Shown piece after piece: positions 1 through 8,548 of a stretch of 64,000 nt of DNA. Position numbers and translations under genes: made by a program. Source of the stretch: Alphaproteobacteria bacterium. Lineage in GTDB: Bacteria > Pseudomonadota > Alphaproteobacteria > ATCC43930 > CGMCC-115725. Under the pieces are notes generated by a model, which was given only the letters and a program-made list of their open reading frames with translations, was not told the DNA's origin and searched no databases. Position 1 is the stretch's first letter, and each line of letters starts with the position of its first letter. The DNA is taken from assembly GCA_028871455.1 (NCBI GenBank), contig JAGWNF010000002.1, positions 1 to 64,000 on the forward strand, given 5' to 3'.

Positions 1-411
1 TGCGGCGGCATGGCCGACGGCCACACTTTCAAGGGCTATCTGCCGGGTGGCCCTTCGGGCGGCATCCTGCCGGCATCGATGGGCGACCTGCCGCTTGATT
101 TCGGCACGCTTGAGCCGCACGGCGCGCTGATCGGCTCGGCGGCAGTTGTTGTGCTGTCCGACAAGGACGATATGCGGGCCGTTGCGCTCAACCTGCTCAA
201 ATTTTTTGCAGACGAGAGCTGCGGTCAGTGCACGCCGTGCCGCGTCGGCACTGAGAAAGCAGTTGACCTCATGTCGCGGCCCAAGTGGGATGGGCCGTTG
301 CTCGACGAGCTGACACGGGTAATGACGGATGCGTCGATATGCGGCCTCGGCCAGGCGGCGATGAATTCGGTTAAGCTGGTGCTCAAGCATTTTCCGCAGG
401 AGGTCTCATGA
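1..411 (+). CDS. fdsB: NAD-dependent formate dehydrogenase beta subunit, C-terminal part (NuoF/FdsB-like), partial
   Basis: The reading frame is open from the first base, so the gene begins outside the window; 136 codons and the stop are present. The visible part matches the end of NuoF/FdsB flavoproteins. A glycine-rich segment (fragment residues 16-27) is followed by the SCGxCxPCR motif with Cys74, Cys77 and Cys80, and Cys114 in SICGLG completes the 4Fe-4S (N3-type) ligand set. In this family the subunit binds FMN and NAD and passes electrons between the alpha subunit and NAD. The stop overlaps the next start (ATGA at 408-411), so the two subunits are translationally coupled. The neighbouring formate dehydrogenase alpha gene, not complex I genes, decides the assignment. 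FMN and NAD binding regions lie upstream and cannot be judged. Confidence 0.9.
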   Translation, partial: CGGMADGHTFKGYLPGGPSGGILPASMGDLPLDFGTLEPHGALIGSAAVVVLSDKDDMRAVALNLLKFFADESCGQCTPCRVGTEKAVDLMSRPKWDGPLLDELTRVMTDASICGLGQAAMNSVKLVLKHFPQEVS

Positions 412-3194
412 GCGACGGCGGATTGGCGGGGAACACGATCAAATTCTTCCTCGACGGTGCCGAAGTCGAGGCGTTGCCTGGCGAGACCATCTGGCAAGTC
501 GCGCATCGCCGCGGCACGGAAATCCCGCATCTCTGTTACAGCCCCGAGCCGGGTTACCGGCCGGATGGCAACTGCCGCGCCTGTATGGTCGAGGTCGAGG
601 GCGAACGTGTGCTTACCGCCTCGTGCCTGCGCAAGCCGGCGCCGGGGATGAAGGTCCAATCCGCGTCCGAGCGCGCCAAGTTCTCGCGCAAGTTGGTGTT
701 CGACCTGCTGGTCTCCGACCAGCCGTCGCGCCAGGCTCATCCCGATCCCGATTCGAAGTTCTGGCGCTGGGCCGACAAGGTAGGCGTCGCGACGGGCCGG
801 TTTCCGCCCACGCATCATCCGAAACCGGACCGCAGCCACCCGGCAATGGCGGTGCGGCTCGACGCCTGCATCGAATGCAATCTGTGCGTTCGCGCCTGCC
901 GCGAGGTGCAGGTGAACGACGTCATCGGCATGGCAGCGCGCGGCCACAACGCTAAAATCGTGTTCGATTTCGACGATCCGATGGGCAATAGCACCTGCGT
1001 CGCCTGCGGCGAGTGCGTCCAGGCCTGTCCGACCGGTGCGCTCCTCGAATCGGCGCTGGTCAACGACCGTGGCGTTCACGCCAAGACGGCGGACCGCGAG
1101 GTTGACAGCGTCTGCCCCTATTGCGGCGTCGGCTGCCAGATCACCTACAAGATCAAGGACGATAAGCTGCTCTATGTCGACGGCCGCACCGGCCCGTCGA
1201 ATCTCAATCGGCTCTGCGTCAAGGGACGGTTCGGCTTCGACTATGTGAGCCATCCGCAGCGGCTGACCAAGCCGATGATCCGCAAACCCGGCGTCAAGAA
1301 GGATGCGCACGCACCCTTCGATCCCAGCAACCCGTGGGCGCTTTTCCGCGAAGCGACCTGGGAAGAAGCGCTCGATGCCGCGGCCACGGGCCTGAAGAAG
1401 ATTCGCGACGCGCACGGTCCCAAGGGCCTTGCCGGCTTCGGCTCGGCCAAAGGCTCGAATGAAGAGGCATATCTCTTCCAAAAGCTGGTGCGCGCGGGCT
1501 TTGGCACCAACAACGTCGACCACTGCACCCGCCTGTGCCACGCCTCGTCGGTCGCTGGGCTGCTCGAAGGCATCGGCTCGGGCGCGGTTACGGCGCCATT
1601 CATGGCCGCAAAGGACGCCGACGTGATCGTCGTGATCGGCGCCAATCCGACCGAGAATCATCCGGTGGCGGCGACGTTCTTCAAGAACGCAGTGAAGCGC
1701 GGCGCGACGCTGGTCGTCATGGATCCGCGCGGCCAGACGCTGAAGCGCCACGCCACGCACATGTTGCAGTTCACGCCGGGCCGCGACGTGTCCATGCTGT
1801 CGGCGATGCTCAACGTCATCATCAACGAGGGCCTCACTGACAAGCAGTACGTCCAGGCGCACACCGAGGATTTCGAGAAGCTTGCCGAGAGCGTCAAGGA
1901 CCGCACGCCGGAGAAAATGGCATCGATCTGCGGCATCGACGCCGACACGCTGCGCACGGTCGCACGCAAGTTCGCGCGCGCCGAGGCGGCGATCATCTTC
2001 TGGGGCATGGGCATCTCGCAGCACGTCCACGGCACCGACAACACGCGCTGCCTGATCGCGCTGTCGCTGATCACCGGCCAGGTCGGCCGTCCGGGCACCG
2101 GCCTTCATCCCTTGCGCGGCCAGAACAACGTGCAGGGCGCGTCGGATGTCGGGCTCATTCCGATGTTCTTCCCTGATTATCTCTCGGTCGAGGATCCGGA
2201 GCGGCGGGCGTTCTACGAAAAGCTCTGGGGCGCCAAGCTCGATCCGAAGAAGGGTCTGACTGTCGTCGAGATCGTGAACGCGATCCACGCCGACGAGATC
2301 CGCGGCATGTACATCATGGGCGAGAATCCGGCGATGTCGGACCCCGACGTGCAGCATGCGCGTGAGGCGCTCGCCAAGCTCGATCATCTCGTGGTGCAGG
2401 ACCTGTTCCTGACGGAGACCGCGTCCTATGCCGACGTCTTCCTGCCGGCGTCGGCTTGGCCGGAGAAGAGCGGCACCGTTAGCAACACCAATCGCCAGGT
2501 GCAGATGGGTCGCCAGGCCCTGCCACTGCCGGGTGACGCGCGCCAGGATCTCTGGATCATCCAGGAGATTGCCCGCCGATTGGGGCTTGACTGGAACTAC
2601 ACGGGTCCGGCCGATGTCTTCGCCGAGATGAAGCTTGGTATGCCGTCGCTCGATAACATTACGTGGGAGCGCGTCGAGCGCGAAAGCTCGGTAACCTATC
2701 CCTGTCCGGCGCCGGATCAGCCCGGACAGGACATCGTCTTCGGCGAGGGCTTTCCGACCAAGAGCGGTCGCGGCCGGTTGGTGCCGGTCGAGATTCGGCC
2801 GCCGGCGGAGGAGCCCGACAAAGAATATCCGATGGTACTGACCACCGGACGCCAGCTCGAGCATTGGCACACCGGCGCGATGACGCGGCGGGCGACCATG
2901 CTCGATGCGATCGAACCCGAGGCGCATGCTTCGCTCTCGCCCGGCGATATGAACCGGATGGGGATCGGCAGCGGCGACATGGTGCGGGTATCGACGCGGC
3001 GCGGTACGGTGGAGTTGCGGGCGCGGCCGGACAACGCCATCCCGTCGGGCATGATCTTCATCCCGTTCTGTTACGTCGAGGCCGCGGCCAATCTGCTGAC
3101 CAATCCGCAGCTCGACCCAATGGGCAAGATTCCCGAGTTCAAATACTGCGCTGCGCGGCTCGAGCCGGCGACAGCCGCAGCAGCCGCAGAATAG
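408..3194 (+). CDS. fdsA: NAD-dependent formate dehydrogenase alpha subunit (molybdenum, Cys-type)
   Basis: Large cytoplasmic subunit (928 aa) that oxidises formate to CO2 at a molybdenum bis-pterin site and sends electrons to the beta subunit. Visible in order: a 2Fe-2S ferredoxin domain (Cys43, 56, 59, 73); two 4Fe-4S motifs (Cys154/157/160/164 and Cys197/200/203/207); the 4Fe-4S motif opening the molybdopterin oxidoreductase domain (Cys236/239/243/270); and the active-site pair Cys377-His378 in RLCHAS, where Cys replaces selenocysteine as Mo ligand. The last ~120 residues are the dinucleotide-binding domain. There is no cysteine between residues 74 and 153, so the His/Cys-ligated extra cluster of NuoG-like N-termini seems absent. 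No fdhD (sulfur-transfer protein) or small delta-subunit gene follows; the next gene is on the other strand. ATG overlaps the fdsB stop. Confidence 0.93.
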   Translation: MSDGGLAGNTIKFFLDGAEVEALPGETIWQVAHRRGTEIPHLCYSPEPGYRPDGNCRACMVEVEGERVLTASCLRKPAPGMKVQSASERAKFSRKLVFDLLVSDQPSRQAHPDPDSKFWRWADKVGVATGRFPPTHHPKPDRSHPAMAVRLDACIECNLCVRACREVQVNDVIGMAARGHNAKIVFDFDDPMGNSTCVACGECVQACPTGALLESALVNDRGVHAKTADREVDSVCPYCGVGCQITYKIKDDKLLYVDGRTGPSNLNRLCVKGRFGFDYVSHPQRLTKPMIRKPGVKKDAHAPFDPSNPWALFREATWEEALDAAATGLKKIRDAHGPKGLAGFGSAKGSNEEAYLFQKLVRAGFGTNNVDHCTRLCHASSVAGLLEGIGSGAVTAPFMAAKDADVIVVIGANPTENHPVAATFFKNAVKRGATLVVMDPRGQTLKRHATHMLQFTPGRDVSMLSAMLNVIINEGLTDKQYVQAHTEDFEKLAESVKDRTPEKMASICGIDADTLRTVARKFARAEAAIIFWGMGISQHVHGTDNTRCLIALSLITGQVGRPGTGLHPLRGQNNVQGASDVGLIPMFFPDYLSVEDPERRAFYEKLWGAKLDPKKGLTVVEIVNAIHADEIRGMYIMGENPAMSDPDVQHAREALAKLDHLVVQDLFLTETASYADVFLPASAWPEKSGTVSNTNRQVQMGRQALPLPGDARQDLWIIQEIARRLGLDWNYTGPADVFAEMKLGMPSLDNITWERVERESSVTYPCPAPDQPGQDIVFGEGFPTKSGRGRLVPVEIRPPAEEPDKEYPMVLTTGRQLEHWHTGAMTRRATMLDAIEPEAHASLSPGDMNRMGIGSGDMVRVSTRRGTVELRARPDNAIPSGMIFIPFCYVEAAANLLTNPQLDPMGKIPEFKYCAARLEPATAAAAAE

Positions 3195-3210
3195 CGATGC
3201 CGCGGCGCGC

Positions 3211-3843
3211 TTAAGTGCGAGCGGCGTCCGGCTTTCGCGCGACCAGGTCGATCAGCGCTGACATGCCGTTGTGTCCGCTGCCCTCGCGGATGACCTCGTT
3301 GTGCTCGGCCAAACGAAGAATCTCGAAGCCGGCAAAGGCTGCGCGCAGGATCGCCACCGTATAAAGGTGGTCAATCTCCTTCGGCCCACCCGTGCCATAG
3401 CGAAGCTGCTCGGGCCGGTATCCCTGGATGAGGACGATGCCACCGGGCTTGAGGGTCGTGCGGATGCCCTCGAAAAGGCGCGACCGTAGCGCCGCATCGG
3501 CAAACTGGATGAAGATGCCGACGACGACGTCGAAACGCTCGGATTCCCATTGCCATCGCGCGAAGTCGGCACAAACGGTCTCCAGCGCCAAGCCCTCGCG
3601 TGCGGCGAGCCGCCGCGCCTTGGCCAATGCCACCGGCGAGAAGTCCGCCGATAGCACCTTGAGTCCGCGCTGGGCGAGAAAAACGCCGTTGCGGCCCTCG
3701 CCGTCGGCGATGGCGAGCGCCCGCTGGCCCGGTTTCAGCCGGTAGGCTTGCGAGACCAGGAACCGGTTGGGCGATGTCCCGAAAAGATAGTCCTCGCCTT
3801 GAAAACGCGCGTTCCAGCGCGCCAGCGCCTCATCCGGCCGCAT
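3211..3843 (-). CDS. class I SAM-dependent methyltransferase
   Basis: A 210-aa Rossmann-fold methyltransferase. The N-terminus (WNARFQGEDYLFGTSPN) resembles the opening of TehB-like and thiopurine-type methyltransferases. Motif I is the stretch AIADGEGRNG, with an acidic residue after the second strand (SADFSP) and DVVVGIF as the motif IV region. I chose the ATG at 3843 because similarity to the family starts there; a GTG at 3978 in the same frame would add 45 residues that look unconserved. The substrate cannot be read from the sequence. It converges on the formate dehydrogenase gene with a 16-bp gap and probably has its own promoter in 3844-4195. A link to tellurite or other toxic-compound resistance is only an inference from family resemblance. 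Confidence 0.82.
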   Translation of the reverse strand: MRPDEALARWNARFQGEDYLFGTSPNRFLVSQAYRLKPGQRALAIADGEGRNGVFLAQRGLKVLSADFSPVALAKARRLAAREGLALETVCADFARWQWESERFDVVVGIFIQFADAALRSRLFEGIRTTLKPGGIVLIQGYRPEQLRYGTGGPKEIDHLYTVAILRAAFAGFEILRLAEHNEVIREGSGHNGMSALIDLVARKPDAART

Positions 3844-4195
3844 CGATTTGGTCGCGATACAGGGCCCCGGAAGGCGGTTTTCCAGCCATTTCCGGGGATT
3901 GCCGGTCGCCGGCCCGCCTATAACCGTCGCGGCGGTTCCGGCGTCGATTTGGCCGCTTGGCGTCAAGGCGCGAGCCACGGTGGGGCAGATACATGGTCGG
4001 AGGCTTTCCCAAAATCAGCCGCGGTCTTATACCTTGGCGCGGGACGCGAGAAGAGGCCATAAAGCGCGCCAGCGCGGATGGCAATGCCCGGTTCCGCTCG
4101 CCGGACCGTCGAGCCCGCCGCGGTTCCTCCTGGGGTAGAACGATGCGTCTGACCGGCGCGCGGCGTGTTCCTGAATCGGCACGAGGCGGCATGCG
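3844..4195. other. 352-bp intergenic region between divergent genes
   Basis: No convincing gene. The part near 3844-3978 stays open in the methyltransferase frame but looks unconserved. The rest must carry divergent promoters for the methyltransferase (minus) and the efflux operon (plus). I see no clear operator palindrome and no regulator gene beside it. Confidence 0.4.
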
Positions 4196-5404
4196 GTGAG
4201 GCTGGAGGAACGCCTCGGCGGACGCCGCCGACTGTACTGGGCCGCCGCCGCGCTTGCCGCGGTTGTCATCATCGGCCTCTGGATCGCATTGCGCCCGAGC
4301 CCGAAAGGACCTGGCGCCGCGCCGTCGATTCCGGTGGTCGCGACGCCGGCCAAGATCGACAACATGCCGGTCATCTACGACGCTCTCGGCACGGTCACGC
4401 CGCTGGCGTCAGTTACCGTGCGCACGCAGATCAGCGGCCAGCTCGTCGCCGTCGGCTTTACCGAAGGGCAGGAGGTTCAGGCCGGCGCCTTCCTCGCGCA
4501 GATCGATCCGCGTCCCTATCAGGCCGCGCTCGATCAGGCCCAGGGCCAGCTCGCGCGCGACCAAGCTCAGCTTGCGGGCGCTCGCGTTGACTTGGCGCGT
4601 TACGCGCTCTTGATGAGGCAGGATTCGATCGCCAAGCAGACCTACGACGATCAAGCGTCGACCGTCCGCCAGTTCGAAGGCACGGTGAAGCTGGATGAAG
4701 CTGCGGTCGAGACCGCGCGTGTGAACCTCTCCTATTGCCACATCGTCGCGCCGGTCGCCGGCCGTGTCGGCCTGCGTCAGGTCGATCCCGGCAATTACGT
4801 CACGCCGTCGGACACCAACGGGATCGTCGTGCTCAACCAGATGCGGCCGATTTCAGTCTTGTTCTCGCTGCCCGAGGATGATCTCGAAGCGGTTCTGAAA
4901 GGAAGTCGCGGCAACGCGAAGCTGCCGGTCGCTGCCTATGATCGCACCGGCGCCACCAAGCTTGCCGAGGGCACGCTCCAGAGCATCGACAACACCGTCA
5001 ATACCAGCACCGGCACGTTCGAGTTGCGCGCGGCGTTCGCAAACGAGAATGAGACCCTGTTTCCGAATCAGTTCGTCAACGTGCAGATCATGGTCGACGT
5101 GCTGAAAAACGTCGTCGTCATCCCGAGCGCGGCTATCCAACGCGGTGCGCCGGGAACCTTCGTCTACGTCGTCAACCAGGACAACACGGTATCGGTGCGT
5201 CCGGTGACCTTAGGCCCATCCGCGGCCGAGAACGTCGCCACCCTCAAGGGCTTGCAGGCAAACGAGCGCGTGGTCGTCGACGGTGCCGACAAGCTCAAGG
5301 AAGGCGCCAAGGTTGTGCTGCGGCCGCCAGCGGCCATCGGCGTATCGTCCGCTCCTCCCGGTGGGGTGTCGCCGCGCAGTACCGCCGCGCCGGCCCGCCA
5401 GTGA
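4196..5404 (+). CDS. mdtA: RND efflux periplasmic adaptor subunit (MdtA/MuxA-like)
   Basis: Membrane-fusion protein (402 aa) that bridges inner-membrane RND pumps to an outer-membrane channel. A basic N-terminus is followed by one membrane anchor (about residues 16-33). Then come the lipoyl/barrel-sandwich half (VRTQISGQLVAVGFTEGQEV), an alpha-helical hairpin rich in Ala/Gln (about 95-165), the second lipoyl half (IVAPVAGRVG), and the beta-barrel and membrane-proximal domains. The C-terminus is a Pro/Ala-rich tail. It starts with GTG at 4196, with a GAGGCGG ribosome site just upstream. It is the first gene of a five-gene plus-strand operon (two pumps, outer-membrane protein, arfB). The two-pump arrangement is that of MdtABC of enterobacteria and MuxABC-OpmB of Pseudomonas; substrates are unknown here. 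Confidence 0.9.
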   Translation: MRLEERLGGRRRLYWAAAALAAVVIIGLWIALRPSPKGPGAAPSIPVVATPAKIDNMPVIYDALGTVTPLASVTVRTQISGQLVAVGFTEGQEVQAGAFLAQIDPRPYQAALDQAQGQLARDQAQLAGARVDLARYALLMRQDSIAKQTYDDQASTVRQFEGTVKLDEAAVETARVNLSYCHIVAPVAGRVGLRQVDPGNYVTPSDTNGIVVLNQMRPISVLFSLPEDDLEAVLKGSRGNAKLPVAAYDRTGATKLAEGTLQSIDNTVNTSTGTFELRAAFANENETLFPNQFVNVQIMVDVLKNVVVIPSAAIQRGAPGTFVYVVNQDNTVSVRPVTLGPSAAENVATLKGLQANERVVVDGADKLKEGAKVVLRPPAAIGVSSAPPGGVSPRSTAAPARQ

Positions 5405-5419
5405 CCGTGGCGGCGTGAG

Positions 5420-8400
5420 ATGGCATTCGGTCCGTCGCGCCCGTTCATTCTTCGGCCGGTGGCCACGTCGCTGTTCATGGCGGCGATCATGCTGGTTGGT
5501 ATCGTGGCATTTCGGTTCCTGCCGCTCTCGGCGTTGCCAGAGGTCGACTATCCGACCATCGAGGTGACGACGTTCTATCCGGGCGCATCTCCGGACGTCA
5601 TGACCTCGTCGGTGACCGCACCGCTCGAGGTGCAGTTCGGCCAGATGCCGAACCTTGTGCAGATGTCATCGACAAGCTCGGCCGGCGCGTCCGTCATCAC
5701 TTTGCAGTTCGGCCTCAATATCAGTCTCGACATCGCCGAACAGGAAGTCCAAGCCGCGATCAACGCCGCTGGCAATCTGCTGCCGTCGGACCTTCCGGCG
5801 CCGCCGATTTACGCCAAGGTCAATCCGGCCGATGCGCCGGTGCTGACGCTTGCGGTCACGTCGACGACCATGCCGCTGCCGCAGGTCGAGGACTTGGCCG
5901 ACACGCGGCTCGCCCAAAAGATCTCGCAGCTGCCCGGCGTCGGCCTCGTCAGCATCGCCGGTGGCGAGCGGCCGGCGGTGCGCATCCAGGCCGACCTGCG
6001 GGCGCTGGCGGCCTATGGCCTCAACATCGATGACCTGCGCACGACCATCGCCAACGCCAACGTCAATGCGCCCAAGGGCAGCTTCGACGGACCGTCGCGC
6101 GCCTATACGGTCAACGCCAACGACCAGATCCAGGATCCCAACGCCTACCTCAACCTGGTCGTCGCCTACAAGAACGGCGCACCGGTGCATCTGGGCGACG
6201 TCGCCCACGTCGTCTCCGGCGCCGAGAACGACAAGCTCGGCGCTTGGATGAACACGACGCTGGCAGTGATCCTCAACGTTCAACGCCAGCCGGGCGCCAA
6301 CGTGATCGCGGTCGTCGACCGCATCAAGGCCCTGCTGCCGCAGCTCCAGGCGTCGCTGCCCGAATCGGTCAATGTCGCCGTGCTGACGGACCGCACCGTG
6401 ACGATCCGCGCCTCCGTAGCCGACGTCGAGTTCGAGCTGATGCTCGCCGTCATCCTCGTCGTGCTGGTGATATTCGTGTTCCTGCGATCGACACGCGCGA
6501 CGATCATCCCGAGCCTCTCGGTGCCGCTGTCGCTGGTCGGCACGTTCGGCGCCATGTATCTCCTCGGCTTCAGCCTCAACAATCTGTCGCTCATGGCGCT
6601 GACGATCGCCTCGGGCTTCGTCGTCGACGACGCCATCGTGATGATCGAGAACATCTCGCGTTATCTCGAGGAGGGTGAAACGCCGTTGCGCGCCGCCCTG
6701 CGCGGCTCGCAGCAGGTCGGCTTCACCATCATGTCGCTGACCATCTCGCTCATCGCCGTACTGATCCCGCTGCTATTCATGGGCGATGTGGTCGGGCGGC
6801 TGTTCCGCGAGTTCGCCCTGACGCTCGCCGTGACCATCCTGATCTCGGCGGTCGTGTCGCTCACCATGGTACCGATGGCCTGTGCCAAACTGTTGCGGCG
6901 GCCCGGCGTAGTGCCAGAGACGCGCTTCCAGCGCTGGAGCCGCGAGCGGTTCGACGCGATCATCCACGCCTATTCCCAGGCATTGGCGTGGGTGCTTGAT
7001 CGCGAGCGAGCGACGTTAATGGTCGCGGTCGCGACGCTGGTGGTGACCGTGCTGCTTTACGGTGTCATCCCGAAGGGCTTTTTCCCGGTGCAGGATACTG
7101 GCCTGATCCAGGGCATCTCGCAGGGGCCGGACAGCGTCTCTTACGCTGCGATGGCGGAGCGCCAGCAGGCGCTGGTCGATGCCGTGCTCAAGGACTCGGC
7201 CGTCGCCAGCGTCTCGTCCTATATCGGCGTCGACGGCACGAACACCACACTTAACAGCGGCCGGCTGTTGATCAATCTCAAACCGAAAAACGAACGTAGC
7301 GACATCGAAACAGTAATCCGCCGCCTGAAGCAAGAAACCAGCACCGTTCCGGGCATGACGCTCTACCTGCAGCCGGTCCAGGATCTCACCATCGACACCA
7401 CGGTCAGCCGGACGCAGTACCAATTCGCGCTCGAAGACGCCAATCCCGAAGAGCTTGCGGCATGGGTCCCGCAGCTTGTCGACAAGCTCAACCACACCAC
7501 CGGGTTCGCCGATGTCGTCAGCGATCAGGCAAGCAACGGATTGTCGGTCTACATCGATATCGATCGCGCGACGGCTGCGCGTTTCGGCATCACGCCGGCG
7601 ACCATCGACAATGCGCTCTACGACTCCTTCGGCCAGCGCATCGTCTCAACCATCTTCACGCAGTCGAACCAGTATCGGGTGATCCTCGAATCCGCCAAGG
7701 ACTACCAGTCGTCGATTGGCGCGCTGAATTCGATCTACCTGCCGTCGGCCGGCGGCGGCCAAGTTCCGCTGTCGGCGATGGCCAAGGTCGAAACCCAGAT
7801 GGTACCGCTGCAGATCGATCACCTCGGTCAGTTTCCGTCCAATATGGTTTCATTCAATCTGGCACCCGGTGCGTCGCTCGGCGCTGCCGTCGATGCGATC
7901 AAGAGTGCCGAAACGGCGATCGGCATGCCGCGCGGCATCATCACCGTGTTCCAGGGCGCGACGCTCGCCTTCCAGAACTCGCTCACCAACGAGCTGTTCC
8001 TGATCCTGGCCGCAGTGGTCACCGTCTACATCGTGCTGGGTGTGCTCTACGAGAGTTACATCCATCCGATCACGATTCTGTCGACCTTGCCGTCTGCCGG
8101 TATCGGCGCGCTGCTCGCGCTCATGCTGGTGGGCGACGATCTCACGGTCATCGCCATCATCGGCATCGTGCTGCTGATCGGCATCGTCAAGAAGAACGCC
8201 ATCATGATGATCGACTTCGCCCTCGATGCCGAGCGCAATGAGGGCAAATCGCCGCGCGACGCGATCTTCCAGGCGTCGCTGCTGCGTTTCCGGCCGATCA
8301 TGATGACGACCATGGCGGCGATCCTCGGTGCGCTGCCGCTGATGGTCGGCACCGGCGTCGGCTCCGAGCTCCGACATCCGCTGGGCCTCACCATTGTCGG

Positions 8401-8548
8401 TGGTTTGATCGTCAGCCAGGCGCTGACCCTGTTCACGACGCCGGTGATCTATCTCACGTTCGATCGCATGGCGACCCGATTCCGCCATCGCACCGCTGGC
8501 TTCTTCAACCGCGAGGCCGAGGGCGCGGGGGAGACCTCCGCCGAATGA
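5420..8548 (+). CDS. mdtB: RND efflux permease, first pump of the pair (MdtB/MuxB-like)
   Basis: A 1042-aa hydrophobe/amphiphile-efflux (HAE1) transporter of the inner membrane, driven by protons. Features seen: the N-terminal [10 protein letters not shown] segment before TM1; two large periplasmic loops (about residues 40-335 and 560-865); the adjacent Asp-Asp pair in TM4 ([14 protein letters not shown]) used for proton relay; and repeated [18 protein letters not shown] near TM11. The length is normal for the family. It begins 15 bp after mdtA and its stop overlaps the next start (ATGA at 8545-8548). With the following gene it should form a heteromeric trimer, as shown for MdtB2C. No substrate can be assigned. 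Confidence 0.92.
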   Translation: MAFGPSRPFILRPVATSLFMAAIMLVGIVAFRFLPLSALPEVDYPTIEVTTFYPGASPDVMTSSVTAPLEVQFGQMPNLVQMSSTSSAGASVITLQFGLNISLDIAEQEVQAAINAAGNLLPSDLPAPPIYAKVNPADAPVLTLAVTSTTMPLPQVEDLADTRLAQKISQLPGVGLVSIAGGERPAVRIQADLRALAAYGLNIDDLRTTIANANVNAPKGSFDGPSRAYTVNANDQIQDPNAYLNLVVAYKNGAPVHLGDVAHVVSGAENDKLGAWMNTTLAVILNVQRQPGANVIAVVDRIKALLPQLQASLPESVNVAVLTDRTVTIRASVADVEFELMLAVILVVLVIFVFLRSTRATIIPSLSVPLSLVGTFGAMYLLGFSLNNLSLMALTIASGFVVDDAIVMIENISRYLEEGETPLRAALRGSQQVGFTIMSLTISLIAVLIPLLFMGDVVGRLFREFALTLAVTILISAVVSLTMVPMACAKLLRRPGVVPETRFQRWSRERFDAIIHAYSQALAWVLDRERATLMVAVATLVVTVLLYGVIPKGFFPVQDTGLIQGISQGPDSVSYAAMAERQQALVDAVLKDSAVASVSSYIGVDGTNTTLNSGRLLINLKPKNERSDIETVIRRLKQETSTVPGMTLYLQPVQDLTIDTTVSRTQYQFALEDANPEELAAWVPQLVDKLNHTTGFADVVSDQASNGLSVYIDIDRATAARFGITPATIDNALYDSFGQRIVSTIFTQSNQYRVILESAKDYQSSIGALNSIYLPSAGGGQVPLSAMAKVETQMVPLQIDHLGQFPSNMVSFNLAPGASLGAAVDAIKSAETAIGMPRGIITVFQGATLAFQNSLTNELFLILAAVVTVYIVLGVLYESYIHPITILSTLPSAGIGALLALMLVGDDLTVIAIIGIVLLIGIVKKNAIMMIDFALDAERNEGKSPRDAIFQASLLRFRPIMMTTMAAILGALPLMVGTGVGSELRHPLGLTIVGGLIVSQALTLFTTPVIYLTFDRMATRFRHRTAGFFNREAEGAGETSAE

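Noticed and set aside
225-2927. A 900-codon open frame antisense to fdsA
   Set aside because: It mirrors the high-GC codon pattern of the sense gene, is Arg/His/Val/Leu-rich, has no domain resemblance, and the sense strand encodes an unmistakable enzyme.
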